Translations under genes and position numbers: made by a program
The notes under the pieces: model-generated
What the model was told of the DNA's origin: nothing
The model's input: only the letters and a program-made list of their open reading frames with translations
Databases searched by the model: none
NCBI GenBank assembly: GCA_030057555.1
Contig: JASGUU010000064.1
Span: forward strand, 26,645-90,644
Source of the DNA: Bacillota bacterium
GTDB lineage: Bacteria > Bacillota > Clostridia > Saccharofermentanales > Fastidiosipilaceae
Direction: 5' to 3'
Length of the DNA stretch: 64,000 nt
Shown: positions 1 to 8,792 of the stretch, one piece after another
Numbering within the stretch: the stretch's first letter is position 1
Layout of the letters: the number at the start of each line of letters is the position of its first letter

Positions 1-164
1 AGTAATCCTGCCGGGTGCAGCGGGCGGAAGAGGGCGGGAAGCGGCGGATCGTGACGGGATTCTCCTCCCCCGCCGGGTCCGGGGCCGGGCCAGACTGATG
101 CCAGCAGCCACGGGTCCGCCGTACTTCGCGCGGACAGCAGTACCAGAAGCGGAAAGGAAATCTC

Positions 165-1256
165 ATGCAGCAACAGCTCATCCTGCTCGACCCCGATCCG
201 GCCTTCGCCCGCCGCCTCGCCTGGCGGCTGCTGGAGGTCGAAAACAGGCAGGCGCCCGGACGACTGCGCCTGACCTGCTGCCGAAGCCCCGGTGCCCTCG
301 CAGGTCTGGGCCCTGAACTGAACTCGAGTGTGCTGGTCTATCGCCCGGAACGCTATCCCGACTGGAGCTGTCCGCCCGGGCTGTCAAGCCTGCGCCTCCA
401 CGCCGGCCACCGCCTGCAGGAACTCGTCGGACCGGAAGGCAGAGCGGCTCCGGCGGCAGGCGCGCTCAGGCTCGGTGAAGAAGCTGAAGGCCACTGGCCC
501 GTCATGCAGACGGCCACGGATGGCAGCCGGCATATCAATCTCCCCCAGCATGCCGGGCTCGCCCTCATCCGCTCCCAGCTTGAGCGTCTCTTCCCGACCG
601 CCGAACGGCGCCATGCCGGTGCCCTCTGCCGCACCCTGCTCATCGTCGCCGACCTGCCCCCTGCGCTGCGTGCCGCCGCACTTGAGAAGTGTCTCACCGA
701 GCCCGACAACCGCGGTCGCCGCATTCTGCATCTGCCGCTGCTGTCCGTGGCCGACTGCAGGGCCGATCTGCTGCCCGTCCGTGCCCCCGCCGGTCCCCGC
801 AGCGACCTCGAAGCTGCTCTCGACCGTCTCGATGCGGGCGACCTCCCGGGCGGGGCCGTCTGGTCCTGGCTCTCACCCACTCCGTCCGGTGACTTCAGCT
901 TTGCGCCGCCGGCGGACAGCGCTGCGCTCGCGCGGCTGGCGGCCTCGAGTCTGGAGCGTCTGGTCGCTCTGCTGCAGCAGGCGGTCACGGAAGCCCACGA
1001 GCGCTCCCTCGTTCTGCTGCAGGCAGCTCCCGAGGCAGTGGAGAGCCTGCCCGGGGCGGCCACTCTCTGTGACGAAGCAATCCTCATGCTGACGGCAGAC
1101 GGCGCCGCCCATCCGGGTCTCGGTGAGAGCTTTGCCCGCATCACCTCCTGCCTGCCTGCGCGGGCGCGCTACCGTGACTGGCTTCTGCCGGCATTCGGCG
1201 AAGGACGCCATGGCTCCAGTCCCGAGGGGCGGACGACCGTCTCCGCTTCCCGATGA
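165..1256 (+). CDS. Hypothetical protein at the TadZ/CpaE position of a Tad locus (363 aa)
   Basis: I do not recognise a full domain. The first residues (LILLDPDPAFARRLAWRLL) resemble the opening of a receiver-like domain, as in CpaE/TadZ proteins. A second segment near residues 160-205 (LLIVADLPPALRAA and following) reads like a Rossmann-type beta strand and helix. No Walker A motif is visible, so if it is a TadZ relative it has lost nucleotide binding. The start is set by GGAAAGGA at 151-158. Its stop overlaps the CpaF start by 4 bp, so the two are translationally coupled. A role in placing or assembling the pilus machine is inferred from position only. Confidence 0.6.
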   Translation: MQQQLILLDPDPAFARRLAWRLLEVENRQAPGRLRLTCCRSPGALAGLGPELNSSVLVYRPERYPDWSCPPGLSSLRLHAGHRLQELVGPEGRAAPAAGALRLGEEAEGHWPVMQTATDGSRHINLPQHAGLALIRSQLERLFPTAERRHAGALCRTLLIVADLPPALRAAALEKCLTEPDNRGRRILHLPLLSVADCRADLLPVRAPAGPRSDLEAALDRLDAGDLPGGAVWSWLSPTPSGDFSFAPPADSAALARLAASSLERLVALLQQAVTEAHERSLVLLQAAPEAVESLPGAATLCDEAILMLTADGAAHPGLGESFARITSCLPARARYRDWLLPAFGEGRHGSSPEGRTTVSASR

Positions 1257-2464
1257 GACGCCGCCATCGCCGACCGGCGTTCCCTGACCAGAAGCCGGCA
1301 GTGGATCTCGCCCGCCTGGAAACGGAGGTTCCGCGCACACTCATCGAGCGTCTCGGCACCGGGGCCCTGCCGGCGGGCGCGGAACTCGGCCGCCTCATCG
1401 CCGACGAGGTACACCACCGCCTGCTGGGTACGCGTGTCTCTCTCGAGGAGCGGCGGCGCCTTATACGCACGATTCAAGACGAGATGTCGGGACTGGACGT
1501 GCTGCAGACATTTATGGACCGTCCCGAGGTGACGGAAATCATGGTGAACGGTCCCGAACACGTCTTCGTTGAGGAGGACGGCCGCATTCGGCCTGCCGGG
1601 GTGCGTTTCCGCGACCGCGGGCATCTGACGGATGTCATCGTGCATTTCTTCAGCCGCGAGAACCGCGCCATCAACTACTGGCAGCCACTGGCGGATATGC
1701 GCCTGCCCGACGGTTCCCGGGCGAACGCCGTTCTGCCCCCGATCGCCCCGGACGGTCCCATTCTCACGATCCGGAAATTTACCGGCATCCGTCACGAAGG
1801 GCCGGCCCTGCTGGCCTCCGGGATGCTCAGTGGAGAAGCGCTGGACTTTCTGCAGCGGGCGGTCGCAGAGCGCAGGACCATCTTCATCAGCGGCGGCACG
1901 GGAACGGGGAAGACAACGCTGCTGAACGTCCTTTCGCAGGCCATTCCAGCTGCGGAGCGCATCGTCACCATCGAGGACAGCGCCGAGCTGCAGCTGGTCG
2001 GCCGCGACAATCTGGTGCGCCTCGAGTGCCGGCCGCAGGGCGCCGAAGGACAGGGTGAAATCGCGATGAGCCAGCTGATCCGCACGGCCCTGCGCATGCG
2101 TCCGGACCGCCTCATCATCGGTGAGGTGCGCGGCGCCGAGGCCTACGACCTCATGGTTTCGCTCAACACCGGGCACCGCGGCACGCTCTGTACCGTGCAT
2201 GCCAATACCTGCCGTCACCTGCTGCCACGTCTGGCCTCGCTCGTGCTCGAAAACAGTCAGCTGCCCTACGAGGCCGTGCGCCGTGAACTGGCGGCCGCCA
2301 TCGACTACATCGTCCAGATTGTCCGCGAAGCGGACGGGCGCCGGCGGGTCCAGGAGATCTGCCGCGTACGGCAGACCACCGGAGGTTTCGAAGACCTTGA
2401 AACCATTTTTCTACGAAGGGAGGAAGTGGATGCGCTGGAAGCACTGGCTGCGCCTCGGCCTTGA
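1253..2464 (+). CDS. cpaF: CpaF/TadA-type secretion ATPase
   Basis: A VirB11/GspE-superfamily ATPase that powers assembly of Flp-type pili from the inner face of the membrane. The 403-aa protein has an N-terminal helical region, a family-typical EIMVNGPEHVFVEEDG block near residues 96-111, Walker A GGTGTGKTT at about 214-222, an Asp-box/Walker B region (RPDRLIIGEVRGAEAYD) and a His-box segment (GHRGTLCTVHANT). All are expected of an active CpaF. It overlaps the upstream gene by 4 bp and the downstream TadB-TadC gene by 35 bp, so the locus is one operon. Length is normal for the family. Confidence 0.95.
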   Translation: MRRRHRRPAFPDQKPAVDLARLETEVPRTLIERLGTGALPAGAELGRLIADEVHHRLLGTRVSLEERRRLIRTIQDEMSGLDVLQTFMDRPEVTEIMVNGPEHVFVEEDGRIRPAGVRFRDRGHLTDVIVHFFSRENRAINYWQPLADMRLPDGSRANAVLPPIAPDGPILTIRKFTGIRHEGPALLASGMLSGEALDFLQRAVAERRTIFISGGTGTGKTTLLNVLSQAIPAAERIVTIEDSAELQLVGRDNLVRLECRPQGAEGQGEIAMSQLIRTALRMRPDRLIIGEVRGAEAYDLMVSLNTGHRGTLCTVHANTCRHLLPRLASLVLENSQLPYEAVRRELAAAIDYIVQIVREADGRRRVQEICRVRQTTGGFEDLETIFLRREEVDALEALAAPRP

Positions 2465-3989
2465 ATGGCTCGGCCTCGCCCTGCCGCTCGCGGTTCTCTG
2501 CTGGTTTTTCATCCCGCAGCGCCTGCTCGCCCTTGCCCTCGGCCTGCTGCTGGCACCCCTGCCCCTGCACAGCCTGCGCCAGGCCGTCCGCATCTGGCGG
2601 CTGGAGCGCATCAACCGCCGCTATGGCCTCTTCTTTCAGTATCTCTACACCGAAACCGGCGGCGGCCGCTCACTCGAGACAGCCTGCCGCGGGGCGGCCG
2701 CTCACTTCGCCTTCTTCTACGGGCCCAACGAGCCCTTCATGCGTGAGCTGATCCGCCTCGAGCGCGGCCTCGAACTGCAGCAGCCCCTGCAGGAGCTCTT
2801 CCGCGGCATGGCCGGGCGCACCGCCGCCACGGAAGCCCGCGCCGTCCTCTATCTGCTCGCCTCCAGCCAGCTGCTGGGACCACGGCTGCGGGAGATCCTC
2901 GAGACGGCCGCCACGATGCTGGGCGAACTGCACCGCATCGGCCGTCAGGTGGCCGCCGAGAACGCGAGACAGAATCTCGAGGCCGTCATTCTGATCATTC
3001 TGCCCTTCGCGCTGATGCCCGCCATGCATGTGATCGCGGCGGAGGACCTCGCCCGCAGCCGCAGCAGCGGCTACGGCCTTCTGCTGCTGGGCGCCGCGCT
3101 GTGTCTCTCTGTTCTGGCGGGCAGTCTCGTGCTGCGGCTGCGGGCCGGACTGCGGGAGACAAAAATCCCCGAGGGCAGCTTTCTCCGGCTGCGGGCCGGG
3201 CTCATCCGCTCCGAAACCCTTCTCGGTCTCGGGAAAACCATGACCGCCAGACTGCCGGCACGCTATCGTCTGCGCATTTACCGGGCGATGCGGACGCTGC
3301 TGCATGTCGAGAGCTCTTCGTCACGATCCGGACCGGCAGACCGCGAGGGCGATGTCATCGAACAGCTGGTTGCCGGCTGGGTTCTGCTGCGCGCCCTTCT
3401 TTTCGGCAGTCTGCTCGGGCTCGGGCTCCTGCTTCAGCTCATGGGCAGGCGGCCGCCCGGGCTTTTTGCGCTGCTGGTTCTGTTCATCGCCACCGTGCTC
3501 CCCGAACGTCAGCTTTTTGTCCGCCAGGAGCGCTATCAGCTCGCCCTGCTCGCGAGCTTCCCCCTCTACACAGCCCTGATGGTGCAGCTGCTGCGCTCGG
3601 GTTTCAGCCTCGGACGGGCCATTCTTTTCTGCAGCCGGCACATGGATCCCGGCACCCCGATTGAGAGGGAGTTCGCGCATTTTCGTCCCGCTCTCGAGGC
3701 CGGCGAACGTGCCTCCAGCCTGCTGACACAGTTTGCCTCGCGGCTGGACGAACTCGAGGCACACACGGTCTTTCTCCTCTTTGCCCAGTATGAACGCTTT
3801 GGCGGCGACGAGACCCTCGGCCAGCTCGAACGCGCCGTTGACAAGGGCTGGGAGCTGATGAAGCAGGCCAGACGCCGCAGCGGCGACCTGCAGGCGGCGG
3901 CCATGCTGCTGCCCATGCTGCTGGCCATGCTTGCCGTCATCCTCATCGGTATCACACCGGCCCTGAACTACTTTCTCTTTGCGTTTTAA
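2430..3989 (+). CDS. Fused TadB-TadC platform protein (two T2SF domains)
   Basis: A membrane platform protein of the Tad system. The 519-aa product has hydrophobic segments near residues 10-50, two around 190-240, a second cluster around 315-355, and a C-terminal pair. Two T2SF-like cytoplasmic domains can be read: about residues 60-190 (FFQYLYTETGGGRSLETAC) and about 370-490 (LLRSGFSLGRAILFC, then FGGDETLGQLERAVDKGWELM). Tad loci usually encode these as separate tadB and tadC genes. The start at 2430 is chosen because GGGAGG sits at 2418-2423; an open frame extends further upstream inside cpaF without a ribosome binding site. The stop codon lies in a 9-bp inverted repeat. Confidence 0.85.
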   Translation: MRWKHWLRLGLEWLGLALPLAVLCWFFIPQRLLALALGLLLAPLPLHSLRQAVRIWRLERINRRYGLFFQYLYTETGGGRSLETACRGAAAHFAFFYGPNEPFMRELIRLERGLELQQPLQELFRGMAGRTAATEARAVLYLLASSQLLGPRLREILETAATMLGELHRIGRQVAAENARQNLEAVILIILPFALMPAMHVIAAEDLARSRSSGYGLLLLGAALCLSVLAGSLVLRLRAGLRETKIPEGSFLRLRAGLIRSETLLGLGKTMTARLPARYRLRIYRAMRTLLHVESSSSRSGPADREGDVIEQLVAGWVLLRALLFGSLLGLGLLLQLMGRRPPGLFALLVLFIATVLPERQLFVRQERYQLALLASFPLYTALMVQLLRSGFSLGRAILFCSRHMDPGTPIEREFAHFRPALEAGERASSLLTQFASRLDELEAHTVFLLFAQYERFGGDETLGQLERAVDKGWELMKQARRRSGDLQAAAMLLPMLLAMLAVILIGITPALNYFLFAF

Positions 3990-3996
3990 CGCAAAG
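3977..3996 (+). repeat. Inverted repeat spanning the tadBC stop codon
   Basis: A 9-bp stem (CTTTGCGTT / AACGCAAAG) with a 2-base loop covers the TAA stop. No T-run follows, so it is more likely a processing or stability hairpin between the platform gene and the pilin gene than a terminator. The 245-bp gap that follows (3990-4234) has no gene I can support, and the length would suit a leader for the highly expressed pilin. Confidence 0.5.
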
Positions 3997-4234
3997 CCCG
4001 GCTCGAAGCAGTCTCAGTGGGAATGCATCCCCGTGGTGTGAAGCATCGCACGCCGGGGCAGAGCCGCATGGAAATGCACACCTCGTCAGGTGCGCGGCGC
4101 AGGGGCGGATTGGCGCGGTTAGCAGCAGAATTTCACCTGCCCCCAACCCGTGCGGGGAAGCTAGAGTCGGAAGCACAGCCCGCGGGAACGAACGGAACAG
4201 CGAGAGCATTGACACGAATAAAGGAGAGTCAAAC

Positions 4235-4432
4235 ATGTCCAAAGTAAGGGAAAAAAAGCAGCGGCGGAAGCTCAGACATGACGTACGCGCGATGGGGACA
4301 CTCGAGGTCGTGATCATTATCGCGGCCCTGCTCGCCCTCGCCATCCTCTTCAACACGCAGATCCGCGCCTTCGCGGACCGCGCCTTCCAGCTCGTCTTCA
4401 ACGACAGCCGCATCGTCGACGTGCTGGATTAG
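4235..4432 (+). CDS. Flp1-like pilin subunit (65 aa)
   Basis: A small prepilin-like protein and likely the structural subunit of the pilus. A basic N-terminus (KVREKKQRRKLRHDVRA, residues 3-19) precedes the motif MGTLEVV, then one hydrophobic helix (IIIAALLALAILF) and a short polar tail. The G-x-x-E arrangement before the helix fits cleavage by a class III prepilin peptidase, although no peptidase gene is in the window. The ribosome binding site AAAGGAG lies at about 4220-4226. It sits between tadBC and the FHA gene, as in clostridial Tad loci. Confidence 0.85.
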   Translation: MSKVREKKQRRKLRHDVRAMGTLEVVIIIAALLALAILFNTQIRAFADRAFQLVFNDSRIVDVLD

Positions 4433-4464
4433 CAGGCGCCGGTAGGCGAAAGGCGGAGGAAGCC

Positions 4465-5973
4465 ATGACACGACAAAAGACAGAGCGAAAAAACGCCGCC
4501 GACACGGCCGAACAGCAGTTCTGCTGCCGAGAACTGGGAGCGGACCGGCGCCTCTCCCGCTGGGAGCTCGACTGGCTGCAGGGGCCGCAGCAGCTGTTTC
4601 TGCGCCCCTGGCCGGTGCAGGGCCCCGGCGGTGAAACCTGGCTGCTCTATGAACGCTCGGGCTGCCTGTCTTTCGACGAGCTTCTGGCCCGGCGGAAACT
4701 CGGCTTTGACGACTTCCTCGGCCTGCTTGTCATTCTCTGCCGCCGGATTCTCAGTTCCATCGACCAGCTGCTGGATCCGGAAAATATCGACATCAGCCGC
4801 GAGACGCTTTTCTTCCTCCGACCGCAACAGGACCTCGGCAGGGTGCCGCTTGGAGAGCTCTTCGCTCAGGCCCGCCTCCTCTATCTCCCGGTCGAGCGCG
4901 AACAGCCTGGCGCTGCTTCCGGCGCAGAAGGGATGGATCCGGACGACAGTTTTCTCCTCGTCCGGGATGAAGAGAGCGTCGATATCCGGATTCCGGGCGA
5001 CGGCAGCGCCGTCCTCGCCCATCTCGTCGAGGATCTCCTGCAGCACTATTTCCCCGCAGAGCAGGCGCTCGGCCGTCAGCTTCTGGGCCGCTGCTACTGC
5101 GATGTCGACTCGTTTCTCGCCTGGCTCGAGGAGGTCCGGCAGCCGGCGGGGAGCAGGCGGTACAGTCTGGTCCGGAGAAAGCCCGGCAGATTCCGACGTC
5201 GGGCGGCAAAGAAAGCGGCACAGGGCCGCAGAGCAGCACGGGGCCGTGGCGGACGGCGGGCAGGAGCACGTTTCAGGCTGCCTCTCGCGGGACTCTTCGT
5301 GCTTCAGCTCCTCCTGCTGGCCGGCATCCAGCAGCTGATCCGCCTCTATGCCGCAGGAGCTTCGGCCGCCTTTGCCGCCGCGGCCGCAGCCCTCCTCGTC
5401 GCCCTCATCGCCCTTGATGTGGCCCTGCTGCTGCGCCCGGAGCACGGGCCGGGGGAGGATGAGACCGACTATCAGCGGCGGCAGCGGCTGGCGGCGGCGG
5501 AGACGCGACGCCGCGAGCAGCGTCGCCGGCTTGAGCGTGCCATCGAGGCCGGGGCAGATGCCATCGACAGCCAGCCGGCCTTTGCCTGCCTCTACGACGT
5601 CACGGGCGACGGTGATTACCAGATGGGCCAGTCTCCGGTCGGCCGGGCACAGCGCTTCAACACGGACGACTTCATGCGCCGCCGCGTCCCGCTCGCCGTG
5701 CTGATGCACAACAGCTGCTATCTGGGCTCCGGGGCCGGACGGGCGGACATTGTCGTGGACATCGCCCATCTCGAATCCGTGCGCCTGCGCTTTCGCCGGC
5801 ATGGCGGCAGCTATCGTCTCTGCGATCTCGGAGGCGTCGGGGAGATTCAACTTGACGGCAAGACAATGCCGGCCGGCGAGGAGCTGACCCTCGGCAGCCG
5901 GCATGAAATCAGGATCGGAGACTGGAAACTGCTCTATCTGGCACCGACCGCAGGTCGGACCGCAGCTGGCTAG
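4465..5973 (+). CDS. DUF6382-like / FHA domain protein of the Tad locus (502 aa)
   Basis: The N-terminal ~230 residues match the general look of the DUF6382 region found beside clostridial Tad genes (SIDQLLDPENIDISRETLFFL and nearby). A basic linker (about 235-270) leads to two hydrophobic segments near residues 272-290 and 298-325. The C-terminal ~90 residues form an FHA-like phosphothreonine-binding domain (NSCYLGSGAGRADIVVD, then LGGVGEIQLDGKTM). This suggests a membrane-anchored protein that links Ser/Thr phosphorylation to pilus function; the link is inference. The ribosome binding site GGAGGAAG precedes the start. It converges with upp, leaving only 6 bp between the stops. Confidence 0.75.
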   Translation: MTRQKTERKNAADTAEQQFCCRELGADRRLSRWELDWLQGPQQLFLRPWPVQGPGGETWLLYERSGCLSFDELLARRKLGFDDFLGLLVILCRRILSSIDQLLDPENIDISRETLFFLRPQQDLGRVPLGELFAQARLLYLPVEREQPGAASGAEGMDPDDSFLLVRDEESVDIRIPGDGSAVLAHLVEDLLQHYFPAEQALGRQLLGRCYCDVDSFLAWLEEVRQPAGSRRYSLVRRKPGRFRRRAAKKAAQGRRAARGRGGRRAGARFRLPLAGLFVLQLLLLAGIQQLIRLYAAGASAAFAAAAAALLVALIALDVALLLRPEHGPGEDETDYQRRQRLAAAETRRREQRRRLERAIEAGADAIDSQPAFACLYDVTGDGDYQMGQSPVGRAQRFNTDDFMRRRVPLAVLMHNSCYLGSGAGRADIVVDIAHLESVRLRFRRHGGSYRLCDLGGVGEIQLDGKTMPAGEELTLGSRHEIRIGDWKLLYLAPTAGRTAAG

Positions 5974-5979
5974 CGCAGC

Positions 5980-6651
5980 CTACTTGGTCCCGAAGAGGCG
6001 GTCTCCCGCATCGCCCAGGCCGGGCAGAATGTAGGCGTGCTCGTTCAGGCCCTCGTCGAGGGCGGCACAGAAGATAGGCACATCCGGATGCGTCTCATGG
6101 AGGCGGCGCACGCCTTCGGGCGCCGCGATCAGGCACATGAACTTGATCATGGTGATGCCGCGCTGCTTGAGAAAGCTTACCGCTGCGGCCGCCGAGCCGC
6201 CGGTCGCCAGCATGGGATCGAGAACGATACATTCACGGCTCGCCGCATCCTCAGGCAGCTTCAGGTAGTATTCCACCGGCTCCAGAGTATCGGGATCGCG
6301 GTAGATACCGATGTGACCCACACGGGCCATCGGCACCAGTGTCAACATGCCGTCGACCATGCCGAGACCGGCACGCAGAATCGGGATGAGCGCGAGCTTC
6401 TTCCCGGCGATCACGTAGGATCTGGCTTTCTTAAGCGGCGTCTCGACCTCAACTTCGGTCAGGGGCAGATCGCGGGTCACCTCGTAGCCCATCAGCGTGG
6501 CCACTTCGGAGACGAGCTCGCGAAATTCCTTCGTTGGTGTGTCCTTGCTTCGCATCAGTGTAATCTTGTGCTGGATCAGGGGATGATCAAAAACCATCAG
6601 CTGTCCGCCGGTCGGCAAATCGGTGCGCTTCGCATCCGCCTTCTCACTCAT
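5980..6651 (-). CDS. upp: Uracil phosphoribosyltransferase
   Basis: Converts uracil and PRPP to UMP in pyrimidine salvage. The 223-aa protein carries the whole family pattern: [26 protein letters not shown], the PRPP loop [11 protein letters not shown], and a C-terminal [14 protein letters not shown]. It is about 15 residues longer at the N-terminus than typical Upp. The first ATG is kept because AGGAG lies at the right distance; an internal ATG just before VFDHP is the alternative. It is the last gene of a minus-strand cluster with the ProA fusion and the THUMP methyltransferase. With carAB at 14.7 kb it gives the window both pyrimidine salvage and synthesis. Confidence 0.97.
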   Translation of the reverse strand: MSEKADAKRTDLPTGGQLMVFDHPLIQHKITLMRSKDTPTKEFRELVSEVATLMGYEVTRDLPLTEVEVETPLKKARSYVIAGKKLALIPILRAGLGMVDGMLTLVPMARVGHIGIYRDPDTLEPVEYYLKLPEDAASRECIVLDPMLATGGSAAAAVSFLKQRGITMIKFMCLIAAPEGVRRLHETHPDVPIFCAALDEGLNEHAYILPGLGDAGDRLFGTK

Positions 6652-6728
6652 CGGCTCCTGCTGCCTCCTCTTTTCTCGGGTGGGGGGTCGTTCCTGCTGC
6701 AGTCATCATACTCCACAGCGCCCGGAGA

Positions 6729-8792
6729 TCAAGCGAACGGATAATCCGCATCCCGGTCGTGGTGCGTAAACGAGCTCTTTCCGGAGGCATAGGGGGCGAC
6801 GGTCTGGCCGCTGCCGAGAACGAGGTAGCGGTAGCTGACGAGGCCCTCGAGCCCGACGGGACCGCGGGCATGGAGACGGCCGGTGGCGATGCCGACCTCG
6901 GCCCCGAAGCCATAGCGGAAGCCGTCGCTGAAGCGGGTCGAGCAGTTCCAGAAAACGTTGGCACCGTCAACCGCCGCCAGAAAACGCCTGGCCGCCTCCC
7001 TGTCCTCCGTCACGATGGCATCGGTGTGCCCCGAACCGTAGCGGTTGATATGGGCAACGGCTGCGACGTCATCTGCCACCAGCGCCACGGAGATTTCGAG
7101 GTCGAGATACTCCTGATGCCAGTCCTCCACCTCCAGGCACAGCCCGGCGAGCCGTCCGCCCTCCCCGCCCGCCGCCGCGAGACGGCTGCGCAGCCCGGCG
7201 TCCGCATGCAGGCGCACGCCGGCGTCCGCGAGGGCCGTGAGCAGGCGGATGATCAGAGCATCGTCGAGACGGCTGTCGAGCAGCAGTGTCTCCGCCGCGT
7301 TGCAGACAGCCGTATACTGCGTCTTTGCATCGATGGCGATCGCAACCGCCATCTCGGGATCGGCTTCGCGGTCGATATAGAGGTGACAGACGCCGTCGGC
7401 GTGGCCCAGCACAGGGATCGCCGTCCGGCGCATGATCTGCTGGACAAAGGCATTTGAGCCCCGTGGGATGATGAGATCGACATCCTGATCGAGCTCGAGC
7501 AGCTCCGTGACCTGGCGGCGCTCCTCGAGCAGGGCGAGCCAGCCGTCCGGGAGCAGTCCCGCCGTCGCCCGGCAGATGAGATCGGCCAGCACACGGTTCG
7601 TCTCGCGGGCCTCGCTGCCGCCCTTCAGCAGGACGGCGTTGCCGCTTTTGAGGCAGAGCGTCGCAATCTGCACCAGTGCGTCGGGGCGCGCCTCGAAGAT
7701 GACCCCGATCACCCCGAGCGGACAGGTGACGCGGTAGAGATCGAGACCGCGGTCGAGCTCGCGGGCGAGCTGGGTCCGGCCCAGAGGATCGGGCAGAGCC
7801 CGCAGGCTCTCGATGCCGGCACGGAGGCCGTCAATGCCTTTTGCGTCCAGACGCAGCCGCTTAAGCAGGGCCGGCGAGAGCCCCTCCGCCTCCGCACGGC
7901 GGCAGTCGGACTCGTTGGCTGCCACAATCCGCCCACGCTCCGCCTCGAGGGCAGCGGCGATGGCCGCGAGGGCTTCATCGCGGCGCTCGTTCGTGGTCGT
8001 CGCGAGGCCACGGGCTGCCACACGCGCCGCCCTCGCCAGCGCCGGTGTCGTCTTCGACTCGTAGATGGCGCGCACCCGGGCCAGGGCCTCGTGGGTACCG
8101 ATGTCATAGGCCTCGCCCTCGAAAAGATGCAGGCGCACGGGTTTTCGCTCATAGAGCCAGGAGGGGAAGTGACCGGGCGCATCGGGGTTGCCGCCGGCCG
8201 CGAGATAGTCGGCGAACAGCGGCAGGGTATCGCGGCGATAGAAGTAGGTCGCGTAGACGCCGATGTTGGAGCGCGGCTTCTCGGGCTTCTCCTCGAGATG
8301 GAGAACCGTGCCATCGGGGGCGAGCACGGCGATGGCGAAGCGCCGTGGATCCTCCTCGGGCTCGAGTTCCTGGCCCAGAATCATGTCGCGGCCGTCCTCG
8401 AAGAAGGAGGCGGCGATGGGGGCGAGCGGATAGGTGAAGAGATTGTCACCGGCGATTACGAGAAGATCGTCGTCGATGGCGAGGCTGCGGATCGCAAACT
8501 CGATGTCGCCGACGGCACCGAGCCGGTTCTCCGGCGTATCCGTTCCGTCGTCGAGCACTGTGATCGGGACCCGGACCTGCGGGCCGCGACTGGCGGCCCA
8601 GTCATCGAAGGCCGCAGCGAAGCGGCTGTTCGTCACCACAATGATTTCGTCGACCGCCGCGATCGTCTCGATCTCGGCGACGATATGGTCGATGATCGGC
8701 CGGCCGCCGACCTCCAGCAGCGGTTTCGGCCGGTCGATCGTCAGGGGGTAGAGCCGCGTGGCATAGCCGGCGGCGAGAATGATCGCTTTCAT
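6729..8792 (-). CDS. proA: Sugar-phosphate nucleotidyltransferase fused to glutamate-5-semialdehyde dehydrogenase (ProA)
   Basis: Two complete enzymes in one 687-aa chain. Residues 1-240 are a nucleotidyltransferase: MKAIILAAGYATRLYPLT, then RPKPLLEVGGRPIIDH, IAGDN, and LEEKPEKPRSN. A short linker (YESKTTPA) leads to ProA, which reduces gamma-glutamyl phosphate to the semialdehyde in proline synthesis; it shows GVIFEARPDALVQIA, LKGGSEA, and the catalytic cysteine in TAVCNAAETLL. There is no stop, frameshift or internal ribosome binding site at the junction. No proB lies in the window. The start overlaps the upstream methyltransferase stop by 4 bp. The substrate of the first domain cannot be read from sequence. 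Confidence 0.92.
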   Translation of the reverse strand: MKAIILAAGYATRLYPLTIDRPKPLLEVGGRPIIDHIVAEIETIAAVDEIIVVTNSRFAAAFDDWAASRGPQVRVPITVLDDGTDTPENRLGAVGDIEFAIRSLAIDDDLLVIAGDNLFTYPLAPIAASFFEDGRDMILGQELEPEEDPRRFAIAVLAPDGTVLHLEEKPEKPRSNIGVYATYFYRRDTLPLFADYLAAGGNPDAPGHFPSWLYERKPVRLHLFEGEAYDIGTHEALARVRAIYESKTTPALARAARVAARGLATTTNERRDEALAAIAAALEAERGRIVAANESDCRRAEAEGLSPALLKRLRLDAKGIDGLRAGIESLRALPDPLGRTQLARELDRGLDLYRVTCPLGVIGVIFEARPDALVQIATLCLKSGNAVLLKGGSEARETNRVLADLICRATAGLLPDGWLALLEERRQVTELLELDQDVDLIIPRGSNAFVQQIMRRTAIPVLGHADGVCHLYIDREADPEMAVAIAIDAKTQYTAVCNAAETLLLDSRLDDALIIRLLTALADAGVRLHADAGLRSRLAAAGGEGGRLAGLCLEVEDWHQEYLDLEISVALVADDVAAVAHINRYGSGHTDAIVTEDREAARRFLAAVDGANVFWNCSTRFSDGFRYGFGAEVGIATGRLHARGPVGLEGLVSYRYLVLGSGQTVAPYASGKSSFTHHDRDADYPFA

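Noticed and set aside
3985..4234. Cyclic di-GMP riboswitch before the Flp pilin gene
   Set aside because: ACGCAAAGCC at 3988-3997 resembles part of the class I motif, but the partner CACAGGGCAAACC segment and the tetraloop receptor are absent, and the match is explained by the inverted repeat over the stop codon.
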